Shown here piece by piece: positions 1-8,909 of a DNA stretch of 24,149 bases (position 1 is its first letter; the number at the start of each line of letters is the position of its first letter). The position numbers were made by a program, and so were the translations under genes. The stretch spans positions 1 through 24,149 of the forward strand of contig CANFVI010000005.1 in assembly GCA_947450405.1 (NCBI GenBank), given 5' to 3'. The stretch is from Flavobacteriales bacterium. GTDB taxonomy: Bacteria > Bacteroidota > Bacteroidia > NS11-12g > UBA955. A model generated the notes under the pieces. It did not search any database. It saw only the letters and a program-made list of their open reading frames with translations, and was not told the DNA's origin.

Positions 1-1
1 G

Positions 2-205
2 TCGATCTTGTTGGCAGCATGTGGTGTAATCATTGGGTTGGCGGGATTGAAAATCCGTCCCGGTTTTATTGGCAGAATATTGTGTTATGCAGGCATAGCA
101 ATTTCGATTTTTAGTGTTTTTAGCGGAATAATTGGGGCTATTATTTCTGTATTGTTTTTGGTAGCCTTGATTTTGATTCTACTGATCTTGCTAAAAAATT
201 CCTAA
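2..205 (+). CDS. C-terminal part of a small hydrophobic membrane protein (5' end outside window)
   Basis: The reading frame is open from the first base, so the start probably lies outside the window; a TTG at position 8 is possible but not convincing. The visible 67 residues are almost wholly hydrophobic, rich in Ile, Leu, Gly and Val, with two or three membrane-spanning stretches and a short KNS tail. The Gly-rich N-terminal part (GLAGLKIRPG) recalls small DUF4190-like integral membrane proteins, but this is only a resemblance. The stop lies 2 bases from the stop of convergent trmB, with no hairpin between them. Function unknown. Confidence 0.6.
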   Translation, partial: SILLAACGVIIGLAGLKIRPGFIGRILCYAGIAISIFSVFSGIIGAIISVLFLVALILILLILLKNS

Positions 206-207
206 CG

Positions 208-894
208 TTAAGCGTTGCCTTCTTTTGGCTTTTTAGTTTCGCGACTTTTTACATCCCCCAAAATAAATTTAACATACTTTATTTTCTTGCCCATTTTCAG
301 CCAGATGGCTTCATAGAAGGTTTGTATTTGCAAAAACTCCGGAACAGGAATCGTACCATATACATCTGAAATATTTTCTAGTAATGTTAATTTGTCTTCG
401 GCTACTTGTTCCAAACTGCTTTCATAGAACAAATCTGAATCTGTTTTGATGTTCATGATGCCTGTTGTTGGCATTACTTGACGGTAAACATTTAAAAATC
501 TGCCGCTGCTTAATCTTTTGCGTTCTTTTTGTGGTTGTGGGTCTGGAAAGGTAATCCACATTTCAGAAACTTCATCATTTGCGAAATATTCAAAAAGTTT
601 ATCGATTTCTATCCGCAGAAAACGCACATTTTGAATTCCTTGTTCAATGCAGGTTTTGGCGCCTTTCCATAATCTGTTTCCTTTAATGTCTACACCAATA
701 TAATTGATGTTGGGATTCATTTTGGCCAAACCAATGGCATAATCGCCTTTTCCGCAAGCAAGCTCTAAAACAATGGGATTTGTATTTCCAAAAATTGATG
801 ACCATTTGCCTTTTGTTTCAGAATGATAATCGTAAGTATTCTCAAAAGAATCAAATTCAGCAAATTTTTCAAGTTTATTTTTACCTTTTCCCAT
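208..894 (-). CDS. trmB: tRNA (guanine-N7-)-methyltransferase TrmB
   Basis: Predicted SAM-dependent enzyme that makes 7-methylguanosine at position 46 of the tRNA variable loop in the cytoplasm. The start at 894 (MGKGKNKLEKFAE) is preferred over an upstream in-frame ATG at 933: it gives the family's usual Lys-rich N terminus and a 228-residue protein, whereas the extra 13 residues are hydrophobic and run into the divergent aat promoter region. Seen motifs are the SAM-binding loop LELACGKGDY (residues 43-52), the GVDIKGNRLWKGA strand (about 69-81), the family signature TFPDPQPQKERKRL (about 115-128), and the C-terminal T-x-YE-x(5)-G pattern. Divergent from aat and convergent with the upstream membrane-protein fragment. 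Confidence 0.93.
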   Translation of the reverse strand: MGKGKNKLEKFAEFDSFENTYDYHSETKGKWSSIFGNTNPIVLELACGKGDYAIGLAKMNPNINYIGVDIKGNRLWKGAKTCIEQGIQNVRFLRIEIDKLFEYFANDEVSEMWITFPDPQPQKERKRLSSGRFLNVYRQVMPTTGIMNIKTDSDLFYESSLEQVAEDKLTLLENISDVYGTIPVPEFLQIQTFYEAIWLKMGKKIKYVKFILGDVKSRETKKPKEGNA

Positions 895-945
895 TATGGT
901 GCAAAAAAACATAAGAAAAATGAATTCACACATTTTATGTTGAAT

Positions 946-953
946 TACTTTTG
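946..953 (+). promoter_or_regulatory. Bacteroidota -7 box (TAnnTTTG) for aat
   Basis: TACTTTTG matches the Bacteroidota -7 consensus TAnnTTTG exactly. It ends 5 bases before the aat ATG, so transcription would begin at or next to the start codon, giving a leaderless or nearly leaderless mRNA. No TTTG -33 box is seen at the expected 19-21 base spacing. Confidence 0.4.
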
Positions 954-958
954 CAGAA

Positions 959-1531
959 ATGTTATTGACTCCTCAATTATTAATTCAGGCTTATTTGTCG
1001 GGTTCTTTCCCAATGGCTGATCCCGACGAAGGAAATGCCATTTATTGGCATACTCCTGAAAGGCGAGGAATTATTCCGTTGGATGACAGGTTCAAGGTTT
1101 CTAAAAATCTTCGACGTTTATACAATAAAAGAAAGTTTGAATTGGTGATTAACCGAAATTTTGCCGAAGTCATTGAGCGTTGTTCTCAAAATAGAGAAGA
1201 CGACACTTGGATTTCTGATGAGATTAAAGAGGCATATATTGGTTTGCATGAGGAAGGATTTGCGCACAGCTTTGAAGCTTATTTAGATGGGGAGTTGGTT
1301 GGAGGACTCTATGGAGTTTGTATCAGGAAAGCGTTTTTTGGGGAGAGTATGTTTCACACGGTAACCGATGCCAGTAAGGTTTGTTTGGTTTTTTTGGTTG
1401 AATTTCTGAGAGAACATCATTTCAAATTATTGGATACACAATATTTGAATAATCATATTCAGCAGTTTGGGGCCTATGAAATTAGTCACAAGAAATTTTT
1501 AACCATTCTTGAAGATGCCATGGATCAATAA
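959..1531 (+). CDS. aat: Leucyl/phenylalanyl-tRNA--protein transferase Aat
   Basis: Predicted N-degron enzyme: it transfers Leu or Phe from aminoacyl-tRNA to proteins with N-terminal Arg or Lys, marking them for ClpS/ClpAP-type degradation. At 190 residues it is the short form, which lacks the N-terminal extension seen in E. coli and begins directly at LLTPQLLIQAYLSGSFPM (residues 2-19). Other family blocks are W30-x-TPERRGIIPLD, TWISDEIKEAY (83-93), LHEEGFAHSFEAY (96-108), GGLYGV (115-120), FFGESMF (126-132) and the C-terminal DTQ...H...GA block. The start codon lies 5 bases after a TAnnTTTG box and is the first ATG of the frame. Monocistronic as far as can be seen. Confidence 0.93.
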   Translation: MLLTPQLLIQAYLSGSFPMADPDEGNAIYWHTPERRGIIPLDDRFKVSKNLRRLYNKRKFELVINRNFAEVIERCSQNREDDTWISDEIKEAYIGLHEEGFAHSFEAYLDGELVGGLYGVCIRKAFFGESMFHTVTDASKVCLVFLVEFLREHHFKLLDTQYLNNHIQQFGAYEISHKKFLTILEDAMDQ

Positions 1532-1609
1532 TTTGTTATTAAATTAACATGCATAATAAAAATCCCGTTTTCTTTTTCTTTTCCATTTCTTTTTACCAAT
1601 TTTGAAGCA

Positions 1610-2359
1610 ATGCAACTATCTATTCATATTGAGCAAAACCCTTATCAAGTTGATTTGTCAAATCCCTCAAATATCACTTTAGGATTTGGTCCCAATTTTG
1701 AAAATCCGAATGCATTTCACATTGATTTTGCTAAAATAGAACCAATTAGGGTGGGTTCATTTGTAGGAAGCGTGATTGAAGGTGGATCTGCCAATTGCGA
1801 GATAGTTACTTATTGTGCACATGGAAATGGAACCCATACAGAAGGGGTTGGACATATTGCTTCAGAAAGAATTTCAGTTTCTGATGTTTTAGAGAAACAT
1901 TTCTTTTCTGCCCAGCTCATTACTGTTCCATTAATTGAAATTGACGGTGATTGGGTGATACATGAATCTGAATTGTCGAAACATAAATTCACAAAAACAG
2001 AGGCAATCGTAATTAGAACTTTGCCCAACAATGTAGACAAACGAAATAGAATTTGGTCTGGAAATAATCCTCCATATTTTACACTCAATGCAATGCAAAT
2101 GTTGGTCGATTTTGGTTTTACTCATTTGTTAACCGACTTGCCTTCTGTTGATCCAGAGGAAGATAGCGGAGCGTTGGCTGCCCATCGGGTTTGGTGGCAA
2201 TTCCCAAACAATACCAGATACAAAGCAAGCATTACGGAGTTGATATATGTAAATGATACCATTCATGATGGGTTGTATTTTTTAAATCTCATGGTTCCCA
2301 AAATAGCTTCCGATGCGGTGCCATCTCAACCTATTTTATATCCTTTATTGCCTCTTTGA
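1610..2359 (+). CDS. Cyclase-family (kynurenine formamidase-like) metal-dependent hydrolase
   Basis: Member of the cyclase family (PF04199-like fold), which includes kynurenine formamidases and polyketide cyclases. The metal-site signature, usually HxGTHxDxPxH, appears here as H71-G-N-G-T-H76-T-E78-G-V-G-H82: the histidines are kept, Asp is replaced by Glu, and Pro is lost. A later block around TDLPSVDPEEDSGALAAH fits the second conserved region of the family. No signal peptide, so cytoplasmic. The substrate cannot be told; no tryptophan-degradation genes are nearby. A near-match -7 box (CAATTTTG) ends at 1604, 5 bases before the ATG. The stop is 1 base before the preferred start of the GT9 gene, suggesting co-expression. 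Confidence 0.8.
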   Translation: MQLSIHIEQNPYQVDLSNPSNITLGFGPNFENPNAFHIDFAKIEPIRVGSFVGSVIEGGSANCEIVTYCAHGNGTHTEGVGHIASERISVSDVLEKHFFSAQLITVPLIEIDGDWVIHESELSKHKFTKTEAIVIRTLPNNVDKRNRIWSGNNPPYFTLNAMQMLVDFGFTHLLTDLPSVDPEEDSGALAAHRVWWQFPNNTRYKASITELIYVNDTIHDGLYFLNLMVPKIASDAVPSQPILYPLLPL

Positions 2360-2360
2360 T

Positions 2361-3425
2361 ATGGCCTTGAGCGAAAAGTGGCTTTATGCAGCCAATATGG
2401 TTGCAACCAAAATCAATAGGTGGTTTAACAAGCCAACGATTCATAATTGCACGAAAATTGAATCAATTCTCATCGTGAAATTAGATGAAATTGGCGATAT
2501 GGCCACATCGGTTCATGTGTTTTCATTTTTAAAAAAGCAATATCCCAATGCAAAAATAACCCTGTTGTGTAAGCCATTCGTGAAGTCGTTGGTGCAAAAC
2601 GATCACAATATCGATTCTATTATAACCGAGCTAGCGGATATTAAAAGCAAGTTTGATATTTGGGTTGAATTGCGTGGAAACTGGGAAACATTTTTCAAGT
2701 CTCTTTTGAATTGTAAAAAATACAGGGTAGATAGGGGAACGGTTCGTTTTGCACAGCGTGGAAATCAGCAACATGAATTATTAACCAATTACAACGTAAT
2801 TGATGCTTTGTTATTTGAGGGACAAAAATGCGCCAGCATAAATGAGATTTTAGAACACCCATTTTGTAGGCCAACCTTATATCCTTCAAAAGAAGAAATA
2901 GCATTGGCCAATCAAAGAATTGCAAAATTTGGATTAACCCGGTTTGCGGTCATTCATCCTTCGGCCCGACGTATATTGCGTCAATGGCCTGCTGAAAGAT
3001 TTGCGGAAATTGCAAAATTTCTATATTCAGAATTTCAAATCACACCGCTCATTATTGGTACAAATGAAGAAGTTGATTGCTTGAATAAAATCAAAAATAT
3101 GTGCAATGAGTGTGAGGTTTGGGTATCAAATGACAGTTTGCTCACATTGTTTGCTGTATTACAGAATTCTTTAGTATTTGTTGGCAATGAAAGTGGTCCA
3201 TTACAATTGGCCGATTTGGCAAATATTCCTTGTGTTGGTTTGTTTGGACCCGGTGTGAAAGATGTTTTTTATCCTCAAAATAAAAGGGCTACAGTGCTTC
3301 ATCATGTGTTGGAATGCAATCCTTGTGATCAATTGCATTGCACCAATACAAGCAAACCCTGTATTGAAATGATTGAAGTTGAAACAGTAAAAAGGGAATT
3401 AAAAAAACTGCTATTTGCAAAGTAA
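2361..3425 (+). CDS. Glycosyltransferase family 9 (heptosyltransferase-like) protein
   Basis: Predicted ADP-heptose:LPS heptosyltransferase-like enzyme of GT9, expected to add a sugar to the lipopolysaccharide core at the inner face of the cytoplasmic membrane. Seen are the N-terminal Rossmann start ILIVKLDEIGDM (about 36-47), the mid-protein VIHPSARR...QWP block that begins the second domain, and the donor-site block VGNESGPLQLADLANIPCVG with GLFGPG. The C-terminal Cys cluster (C-x2-C-x4-C-x6-C) is common in this family. Start 2361 (MALSEKW, 354 residues) is chosen over an in-frame ATG at 2313, because it lies 1 base after the cyclase stop and avoids a 47-base overlap. Acceptor and exact sugar cannot be assigned. 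Confidence 0.87.
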   Translation: MALSEKWLYAANMVATKINRWFNKPTIHNCTKIESILIVKLDEIGDMATSVHVFSFLKKQYPNAKITLLCKPFVKSLVQNDHNIDSIITELADIKSKFDIWVELRGNWETFFKSLLNCKKYRVDRGTVRFAQRGNQQHELLTNYNVIDALLFEGQKCASINEILEHPFCRPTLYPSKEEIALANQRIAKFGLTRFAVIHPSARRILRQWPAERFAEIAKFLYSEFQITPLIIGTNEEVDCLNKIKNMCNECEVWVSNDSLLTLFAVLQNSLVFVGNESGPLQLADLANIPCVGLFGPGVKDVFYPQNKRATVLHHVLECNPCDQLHCTNTSKPCIEMIEVETVKRELKKLLFAK

Positions 3426-3461
3426 AATGTGATCTTATTAAAATCTGATACTTAAATGGCA

Positions 3462-3469
3462 TAATTTTG
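3462..3469 (+). promoter_or_regulatory. Bacteroidota -7 box (TAnnTTTG) for rnz
   Basis: TAATTTTG is an exact match to TAnnTTTG, 27 bases before the rnz ATG. This would leave a short 5' leader of about 20 bases. No clear -33 TTTG at standard spacing. Confidence 0.4.
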
Positions 3470-3496
3470 GCTGTAGAAGACCTACATTCGTAAAGC

Positions 3497-4420
3497 ATGC
3501 AAAAACCATTTGAAATAACGGTATTGGGAACTTCATCTGCTACGCCAACGCGTGATAGGAATCCAAGTGCCCAACATGTTCGATTGGATAAGCATTATTT
3601 CTTAATAGATTGTGGTGAGGCAACACAATTACAACTTACCAAGTACAATCTTAAAATGCAAAAAATCAAGTTTGTTTTGATTTCACATTTGCATGGAGAT
3701 CATTATTTTGGATTGCCCGGTTTAATTACATCAATGGCGCTTTTTGGTCGTGTAGATCCTTTATTTATCGTTTGCCCAGAGCAACTTAAGTCAATTTTAG
3801 ATATCATTTTAACAATTGGCGATGCGAGAATAAACTTTCCGATACATTATATTTTCACCAATCCAGATGCTCCAGAATTGGTACATGCCGAAGTAGATTT
3901 TTCAATTCATTCGGTACCATTAAAGCATAGAATTCCTTGTACAGGTTTTGTTATTGAAGAGAAAGGTCCGGAAAGGAAAATCAATTTAGAAGCGTGTGAA
4001 AACTATAATATTCCTGTTTCATATTATGAATCTTTGAAATTTGGAAATGATTTCAAGGGAGAAAGTGGAATTCTCATTGCGAATGAATTGTTAACGGTGA
4101 ATGGATATAAGAACAGAAAATTTGCTTATATCTCTGACACTATTTACGATGAATCAATTATTCCACACATTGAAAAGGTTACTTTATTGTACCATGAGTC
4201 TACGTTTTTGCATGACAGATTAAAGAGAGCTGAGGAAACTTTTCATACTACCTCACTTCAAGCAGGTATGATTGCAAAATTGGCGAAAGTGAAAAATTTA
4301 ATCATTGGTCATTACAGTGCACGTTACGATAACTTAGAACCATTGTTGTTGGAAGCTAGAAAAAATCATCTCGAAACTTACCTGGCATTGGAAGGTGAAG
4401 TTTTTCAATTAAACAGTTGA
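3497..4420 (+). CDS. rnz: Ribonuclease Z (tRNA 3'-endonuclease)
   Basis: Metallo-beta-lactamase-fold endonuclease that trims the 3' trailer of tRNA precursors in the cytoplasm. The di-zinc ligands are all visible: H64-L-H66-G-D68-H69, H144 (in VPLKHRIPCTGF), D214 (in FAYISDT) and H272 (in GHYSARY). The N-terminal LGTSSATPTRDRNPSA (10-25) and the HEST motif at 233-236 are typical of the ElaC/RNase Z family. Length 307 residues is standard for the short bacterial form. The start is supported by the immediate ITVLGTSSATP strand and a -7 box upstream. Separated from ftsK by 105 bases; ends in TGA. Confidence 0.95.
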   Translation: MQKPFEITVLGTSSATPTRDRNPSAQHVRLDKHYFLIDCGEATQLQLTKYNLKMQKIKFVLISHLHGDHYFGLPGLITSMALFGRVDPLFIVCPEQLKSILDIILTIGDARINFPIHYIFTNPDAPELVHAEVDFSIHSVPLKHRIPCTGFVIEEKGPERKINLEACENYNIPVSYYESLKFGNDFKGESGILIANELLTVNGYKNRKFAYISDTIYDESIIPHIEKVTLLYHESTFLHDRLKRAEETFHTTSLQAGMIAKLAKVKNLIIGHYSARYDNLEPLLLEARKNHLETYLALEGEVFQLNS

Positions 4421-4525
4421 TATTTTGTATCTTCTGAATTTCTGAGCGAAATAATACACACTTGTTTTTCTGTGAATAAGTACAATCTTTTAAACAAAGA
4501 TTTCGTTATACATTCGTAATTCACA

Positions 4526-7213
4526 ATGAGTGCAGCACCTAAACAAACTTCTAAAAAAACAAAATCGTCGGCAGATTTTTTGAAAGAAAGACCTTCTGAC
4601 AAAACAGACCAAATTTCAGGAAAGGAAATTTGGAATGCTGCTACTTTGAAAAATGATACTACGCGGAAAGTAATCGGATTTCTGTTGCTTGTTTTTTCAA
4701 TTATCCTATTGGTTAGTTTTATCTCTTTTTTCTTTACTTGGCAAACCGATCAAAGTGTGGCTTCCGATGGTGGCGATTTTGATGATTCAATGTCTGGGAA
4801 ATCATCCAATGCCATGGGAAGTATTGGTTCAGGACTGGCCTTTTTCTTTATGCACAACGGATTTGGTCTTGGTGCTTTTGCACTATTGCCGTATATTATT
4901 TTAAGCGGTTTGTATTTGTTGTTTGATTATCGTCCATTTTCATTACTTAGAATATTAACCAATACCATTTTATTTGTAATTTGGGTGTCATTGTTTTTGG
5001 GATATTGTTTTCAAATTTGGTATCCACTTTTGGGAGGCACATTTGGTTATTTCGGCATTGTACAAATTCAAACGGCAATTGGACCCATTGGAGCCTTTCT
5101 GTTTTTGGCCGCCTTTGCGGTGGTTTATTCATTCGTTTTTTTGAATATGAATCCGTTCGCTCGCATTGTATTGAAAAATCCAGATGATTTGTTGCATGAA
5201 GAATTTCAAGAGGAAGACATAGAAAATGCCCACGATTTAAATATTGTAGAAGAAAAGTTAGAAACATCAACTAATAAAATTCCACCTACCATTAAAGTGG
5301 ATGGTGAAGATGAAGATGACCTACTTGTGGATGAAGAAGACGTTGATGATGGACCAAGTGTGAGTGATTTTGAGAATTGGGACGGAATGAATATTACCGT
5401 TAAGAAAGTTGAACCCATTGAACCAAAACCAGTTCATGCTGAAATTTCTAAACCTTCTTTTGAACCTATTGTTGAAGATAAAGAAATTCCTGCCGATCAA
5501 TTCAATCATCAGAATGTTGTTGAATTTGATGAACCTGAAGAGTATATATTTAAAGGAAATCCAGAGCCAATTGCTATAGAAACCCCGTCTCCCTCAAAAG
5601 AAATTAAATTTGAAGATGGCTTTGCCATTCAAGATTTAACCCAGCATGAAGATGAATTGGTTGATGAAAATCAAGGCGATTTGGGGGTGGAACGATTTGG
5701 CGTTGATACTGAGTTTGATCCCAAAGCTGATTTGAGTAAATATCAGTATCCAACGCTCGATCTCTTAAAAGACTACGACACAAAAAGACAAGAAATTGAC
5801 TTTGAAGAGATAAATAAAAGTAAAAAGTTAATTCAAGATACCTTAGAGAATTATAAAATTGGTATTTCTAGCATTAAAGCAAGTGTTGGACCTACCGTAA
5901 CCTTATACGAAATCATTCCTGCTCCAGGTGTTAAGATTTCAAGGATTAAAAACCTTGAAGACGATATTGCGCTGAGTTTGGCAGCACTTGGTATTCGTAT
6001 TATTGCGCCAATTCCAGGAAAAGGAACCATTGGTATTGAAGTGCCTAACAGAAATCCTGAAATGGTGCCAATGCGCGGTTTGTTGGCAAGTAAGAAATTC
6101 CAAGAATGCGATTTCCAACTTCCAGTGGTTTTGGGTAAAACAATTTCAAACGAAATATTTATTGCCGATTTGGCTAAGATGCCCCATTTGCTCATGGCGG
6201 GTGCTACCGGTCAAGGTAAGTCCGTTGGATTGAATGCAATTCTGGTGTCGTTGCTATATAAAATGCATCCTGCCTATGTGAAGTTTGTATTGGTAGATCC
6301 TAAAAAGGTAGAGCTTACCTTATTCAATAAAATTGAGCGACATTTCTTGGCAAAATTACCTGGCGACGGAGAAGCAATTATTACTGAAAATTCCAAAGTT
6401 GTAAATACCCTAAATTCACTTTGCGTTGAAATGGATAACCGTTACAAGTTACTTCAAGATGCAATGGTGAGAAACATTGTTGAGTATAACGGCAAGTTTG
6501 TGAATCGAAAATTAAATCCACAAAACGGACATAGATTCTTGCCTTATATTGTTGTTGTAATTGATGAGGTTGCCGATTTGATGATGACAGCTGGTAAGGA
6601 AATTGAAATGCCAATTGCGCGAATTGCCCAGCTTGCAAGGGCTATCGGAATTCATTTGATTTTGGCTACGCAGCGTCCTTCGGTGAATGTAATCACAGGT
6701 ATGATTAAGGCTAACTTCCCTGCAAGAATTGCTTTCCGTGTAACTTCTAAGATTGATAGCCGTACTATTCTTGATGGAAATGGGGCAGATCAATTAATAG
6801 GAAAGGGAGACATGCTTTTTAGTGGTGGAAATGAAATGATTCGCTTACAATGTCCTTTTGTAGATACCCCAGAAGTTGAACGAATTTGCGACTTTATTGG
6901 TGAACAAAGGGCGTATTCTACAGCTTATATTTTGCCTGAAGTAAAAGACGATACAACTACCTTGGGTGGTGGCGATTTAGATGCCGATGAAAGAGATTCT
7001 CTTTTTGAAGATGCAGCAAGGGTCATTGTTCAAAATCAAGTGGGGAGCACAAGTATGATTCAAAGGAAATTGAAAATTGGATACAACAGGGCAGGCCGAT
7101 TGATGGATCAATTGGAAGATGCAGGTATTGTTGGTCCAAATTTAGGAAGCAAGCCACGCCAAGTAAATGTTCCCGATGAATTTGCTTTGGAGCAATTTTT
7201 AAATCACCTTTAA
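4526..7213 (+). CDS. ftsK: DNA translocase FtsK/SpoIIIE
   Basis: Septal DNA pump that moves chromosome ends out of the closing septum and activates XerCD at dif. The 895-residue protein has four predicted N-terminal membrane helices (about residues 47-230), an acidic, low-complexity linker (about 230-430, with runs of Asp and Glu), and a RecA-like motor. Walker A is GATGQGKS at 559-566, and Walker B ends at D680-E681 in VVVIDEVADL. The ATQRPSVNVITG block and the C-terminal winged-helix gamma domain (RKLKIGYNRAGRLMDQLEDAGIVG) are intact. Followed after 15 bases by lolA, the same gene order as in E. coli. A near-match -7 box (TACATTCG) lies at 4509-4516. Confidence 0.96.
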   Translation: MSAAPKQTSKKTKSSADFLKERPSDKTDQISGKEIWNAATLKNDTTRKVIGFLLLVFSIILLVSFISFFFTWQTDQSVASDGGDFDDSMSGKSSNAMGSIGSGLAFFFMHNGFGLGAFALLPYIILSGLYLLFDYRPFSLLRILTNTILFVIWVSLFLGYCFQIWYPLLGGTFGYFGIVQIQTAIGPIGAFLFLAAFAVVYSFVFLNMNPFARIVLKNPDDLLHEEFQEEDIENAHDLNIVEEKLETSTNKIPPTIKVDGEDEDDLLVDEEDVDDGPSVSDFENWDGMNITVKKVEPIEPKPVHAEISKPSFEPIVEDKEIPADQFNHQNVVEFDEPEEYIFKGNPEPIAIETPSPSKEIKFEDGFAIQDLTQHEDELVDENQGDLGVERFGVDTEFDPKADLSKYQYPTLDLLKDYDTKRQEIDFEEINKSKKLIQDTLENYKIGISSIKASVGPTVTLYEIIPAPGVKISRIKNLEDDIALSLAALGIRIIAPIPGKGTIGIEVPNRNPEMVPMRGLLASKKFQECDFQLPVVLGKTISNEIFIADLAKMPHLLMAGATGQGKSVGLNAILVSLLYKMHPAYVKFVLVDPKKVELTLFNKIERHFLAKLPGDGEAIITENSKVVNTLNSLCVEMDNRYKLLQDAMVRNIVEYNGKFVNRKLNPQNGHRFLPYIVVVIDEVADLMMTAGKEIEMPIARIAQLARAIGIHLILATQRPSVNVITGMIKANFPARIAFRVTSKIDSRTILDGNGADQLIGKGDMLFSGGNEMIRLQCPFVDTPEVERICDFIGEQRAYSTAYILPEVKDDTTTLGGGDLDADERDSLFEDAARVIVQNQVGSTSMIQRKLKIGYNRAGRLMDQLEDAGIVGPNLGSKPRQVNVPDEFALEQFLNHL

Positions 7214-7228
7214 CATATCACAAGAAAA

Positions 7229-7945
7229 ATGAAGAAATTGATTATATACAGTTTAGCACTAGGAAATTTATTGTTTAGCAGTAGCACAGCGTTTTCTCAA
7301 GCACCAGAACCCGTTGTTAATCCAAATGCAGATAAGGGGCAAAGTGACCCCAAATCTGAAGAGATATTAAAAAAGGTTTCTTCAATTTATAAGGGGTATA
7401 AAACAATTAGTGCGTCATTTACATTAACCACAACATCCCTCAATAAAAAACCAGTTGTATCAAAAGGGAATGTTTGGATCAAGGGAAACAAATTCAAATT
7501 GGATTATGCAAGCCAAGAAATTTATTGCAATGGAAATACCATTTGGACATACAATCCAGAAGATGCAGAAGTTACCTTAGAAGATTATAAAAAGCGTGAC
7601 AATAGCATTACTCCGAATGAAATATTTACGGTGTATAGCAAAGGTTATAAAAGCAAGTATGAAGGCCCAATTGTTACTGACGGAAATAAGGTAAGAGATG
7701 TAATTCGTTTGGTGCCAAAAAAGAAGGCAAATTATTCTTATTTGAAATTGGAAATAGACAATTCTAATTACAAAATCTGCAAGGTTATACAGCACTATAA
7801 GAATGGAACTGAGGTTAGTATAGAGATGGTGAAATTAACGCCCAATACAGCTTTAAAAGACGAATTCTTCCAATGGACAGAAGCGGGACATGAAGGGGTA
7901 GAAGTGGTAGATTTAACCAAAGCTAAAAAGAAGAAGAAAGGATAA
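7229..7945 (+). CDS. lolA: Outer-membrane lipoprotein carrier protein LolA-like
   Basis: Predicted periplasmic chaperone that carries lipoproteins from the LolCDE exporter to the outer membrane. The 238-residue precursor has a signal peptide (MKKLIIYSLALGNLLFSSS, likely cut near AFS-Q at residue 23). The LolA core is recognisable in ISASFTLTT, GNVWIKGNKFKLDY, the YCNGNTIWTYNPE strand and VTLEDY. The C terminus ends in a run of lysines. Location directly after ftsK supports the call, as this pair is widely conserved. It ends 12 bases before a strong hairpin terminator. The assignment is by fold pattern; LolA sequences in Bacteroidota are divergent. Confidence 0.85.
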   Translation: MKKLIIYSLALGNLLFSSSTAFSQAPEPVVNPNADKGQSDPKSEEILKKVSSIYKGYKTISASFTLTTTSLNKKPVVSKGNVWIKGNKFKLDYASQEIYCNGNTIWTYNPEDAEVTLEDYKKRDNSITPNEIFTVYSKGYKSKYEGPIVTDGNKVRDVIRLVPKKKANYSYLKLEIDNSNYKICKVIQHYKNGTEVSIEMVKLTPNTALKDEFFQWTEAGHEGVEVVDLTKAKKKKKG

Positions 7946-7957
7946 ATTTAACAACGA

Positions 7958-8000
7958 TATAAAACAGAAAAGGCGCCATTGGCGCCTTTTCTGTTTTATA
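7958..8000. terminator. Bidirectional intrinsic terminator between lolA and sucD
   Basis: A perfect 20-base stem (7958-7977 paired with 7981-8000) with a 3-base loop ATT. The core is AAAAGGCGCC / GGCGCCTTTT, flanked by A-rich and T-rich arms that provide a T-tract on either strand. It lies 12 bases after the lolA stop and 13 bases after the sucD stop, so it can serve both convergent genes. Confidence 0.9.
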
Positions 8001-8013
8001 CTAAAAGTGTTTA

Positions 8014-8883
8014 TTACTTCATTACTTCGAACATACGACGTCCGATTTCAGCAGGGCTTTCAACTACGTGAATTCCACATTCGCGCATGATAGCCATTTT
8101 AGCAGCAGCAGTATCGTCTTTGCCACCAACAATAGCACCAGCATGTCCCATACGGCGACCTGCAGGAGCAGTTTGTCCAGCGATAAATCCTACAACTGGC
8201 TTAGTGCCATATTGTTTAATCCAACGGGCTGCTTCAGCTTCCATTCCACCACCAATTTCACCAATCATTACAATACCTGCAGTTTCAGGATCGGCCATGA
8301 AAAGTTCAATCGCTTCTTTGGTAGTTGTACCAATGATAGGATCTCCACCAATACCAATGGCAGTAGATTGACCCATTCCCAATTTGGTTAATTGATCAAC
8401 TGCTTCGTAGGTTAAAGTTCCAGATTTAGAAATAACACCAATATGTCCTTTTTTGAAAATAAAACCTGGCATAATACCAATTTTAGCTTCTTCAGGAGTA
8501 ATAATTCCTGGGCAGTTTGGACCAATTAAGCGACAGTTTTTAGAATTTAAATATTCTTTAACCATTACCATATCTTTGGTAGGAATACCTTCGGTGATTG
8601 CTACAATTACTTTGATACCAGCATCTGCTGATTCCATAATTGCGTCAGCTGCAAAAGCGGGTGGTACGAAAATGATACTTACATCGGCACCGGCTTCTTT
8701 AACTGCCAATTCTACAGTATTGAATACTGGACGATCTAAATGTCTACTTCCTCCTTTACCAGGAGTAACGCCGCCAACCACATTGGTCCCGTATTCAATC
8801 ATTTGAGTTGCGTGAAAGGTTCCCTCGTTTCCGGTAAATCCTTGAACAACTATTCTTGAATTTTTATTTACTAGAATGCTCAT
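8014..8883 (-). CDS. sucD: Succinate--CoA ligase (ADP/GDP-forming) alpha subunit
   Basis: TCA-cycle enzyme subunit that binds CoA and carries the phosphohistidine, interconverting succinyl-CoA and succinate with nucleotide triphosphate formation. The start at 8883 (MSILVNKNSRIVVQGFTG, 289 residues) is the usual family N terminus; an upstream in-frame ATG at 8904 overlaps the -7 box. Visible are the CoA-binding GFTGNEGTFH (residues 15-24), GGVTPGKGG, the GPNCPGI block, SKSGTLTYE, GIGGDPIIGT and the phosphohistidine loop GRRMGHAGAIVGG (His near residue 246). The beta-subunit gene sucC is not in the window, so the subunits may be encoded apart. Confidence 0.97.
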   Translation of the reverse strand: MSILVNKNSRIVVQGFTGNEGTFHATQMIEYGTNVVGGVTPGKGGSRHLDRPVFNTVELAVKEAGADVSIIFVPPAFAADAIMESADAGIKVIVAITEGIPTKDMVMVKEYLNSKNCRLIGPNCPGIITPEEAKIGIMPGFIFKKGHIGVISKSGTLTYEAVDQLTKLGMGQSTAIGIGGDPIIGTTTKEAIELFMADPETAGIVMIGEIGGGMEAEAARWIKQYGTKPVVGFIAGQTAPAGRRMGHAGAIVGGKDDTAAAKMAIMRECGIHVVESPAEIGRRMFEVMK

Positions 8884-8901
8884 GTGTATATTTTTGTTCG
8901 G

Positions 8902-8909
8902 CAAAAATA
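8902..8909 (-). promoter_or_regulatory. Bacteroidota -7 box (TAnnTTTG) for sucD
   Basis: On the minus strand TATTTTTG matches TAnnTTTG, 18 bases before the sucD ATG. Its upstream end is part of a perfect 10-base palindrome ATAACGTTAT (8907-8916), which could be an operator. No -33 TTTG at standard spacing. Confidence 0.4.

Noticed and set aside
5206..5509. Minus-strand Ser-rich frames within ftsK
   Set aside because: They mirror the acidic Asp/Glu linker of FtsK (GAA/GAT read backwards as TTC/ATC/TCT) and have no independent support.
8068..8806. Long plus-strand open frames opposite sucD
   Set aside because: They lie antisense to a fully conserved gene and encode low-complexity Ile/Ala/Pro/Ser-rich products; shadows of sucD codon use.
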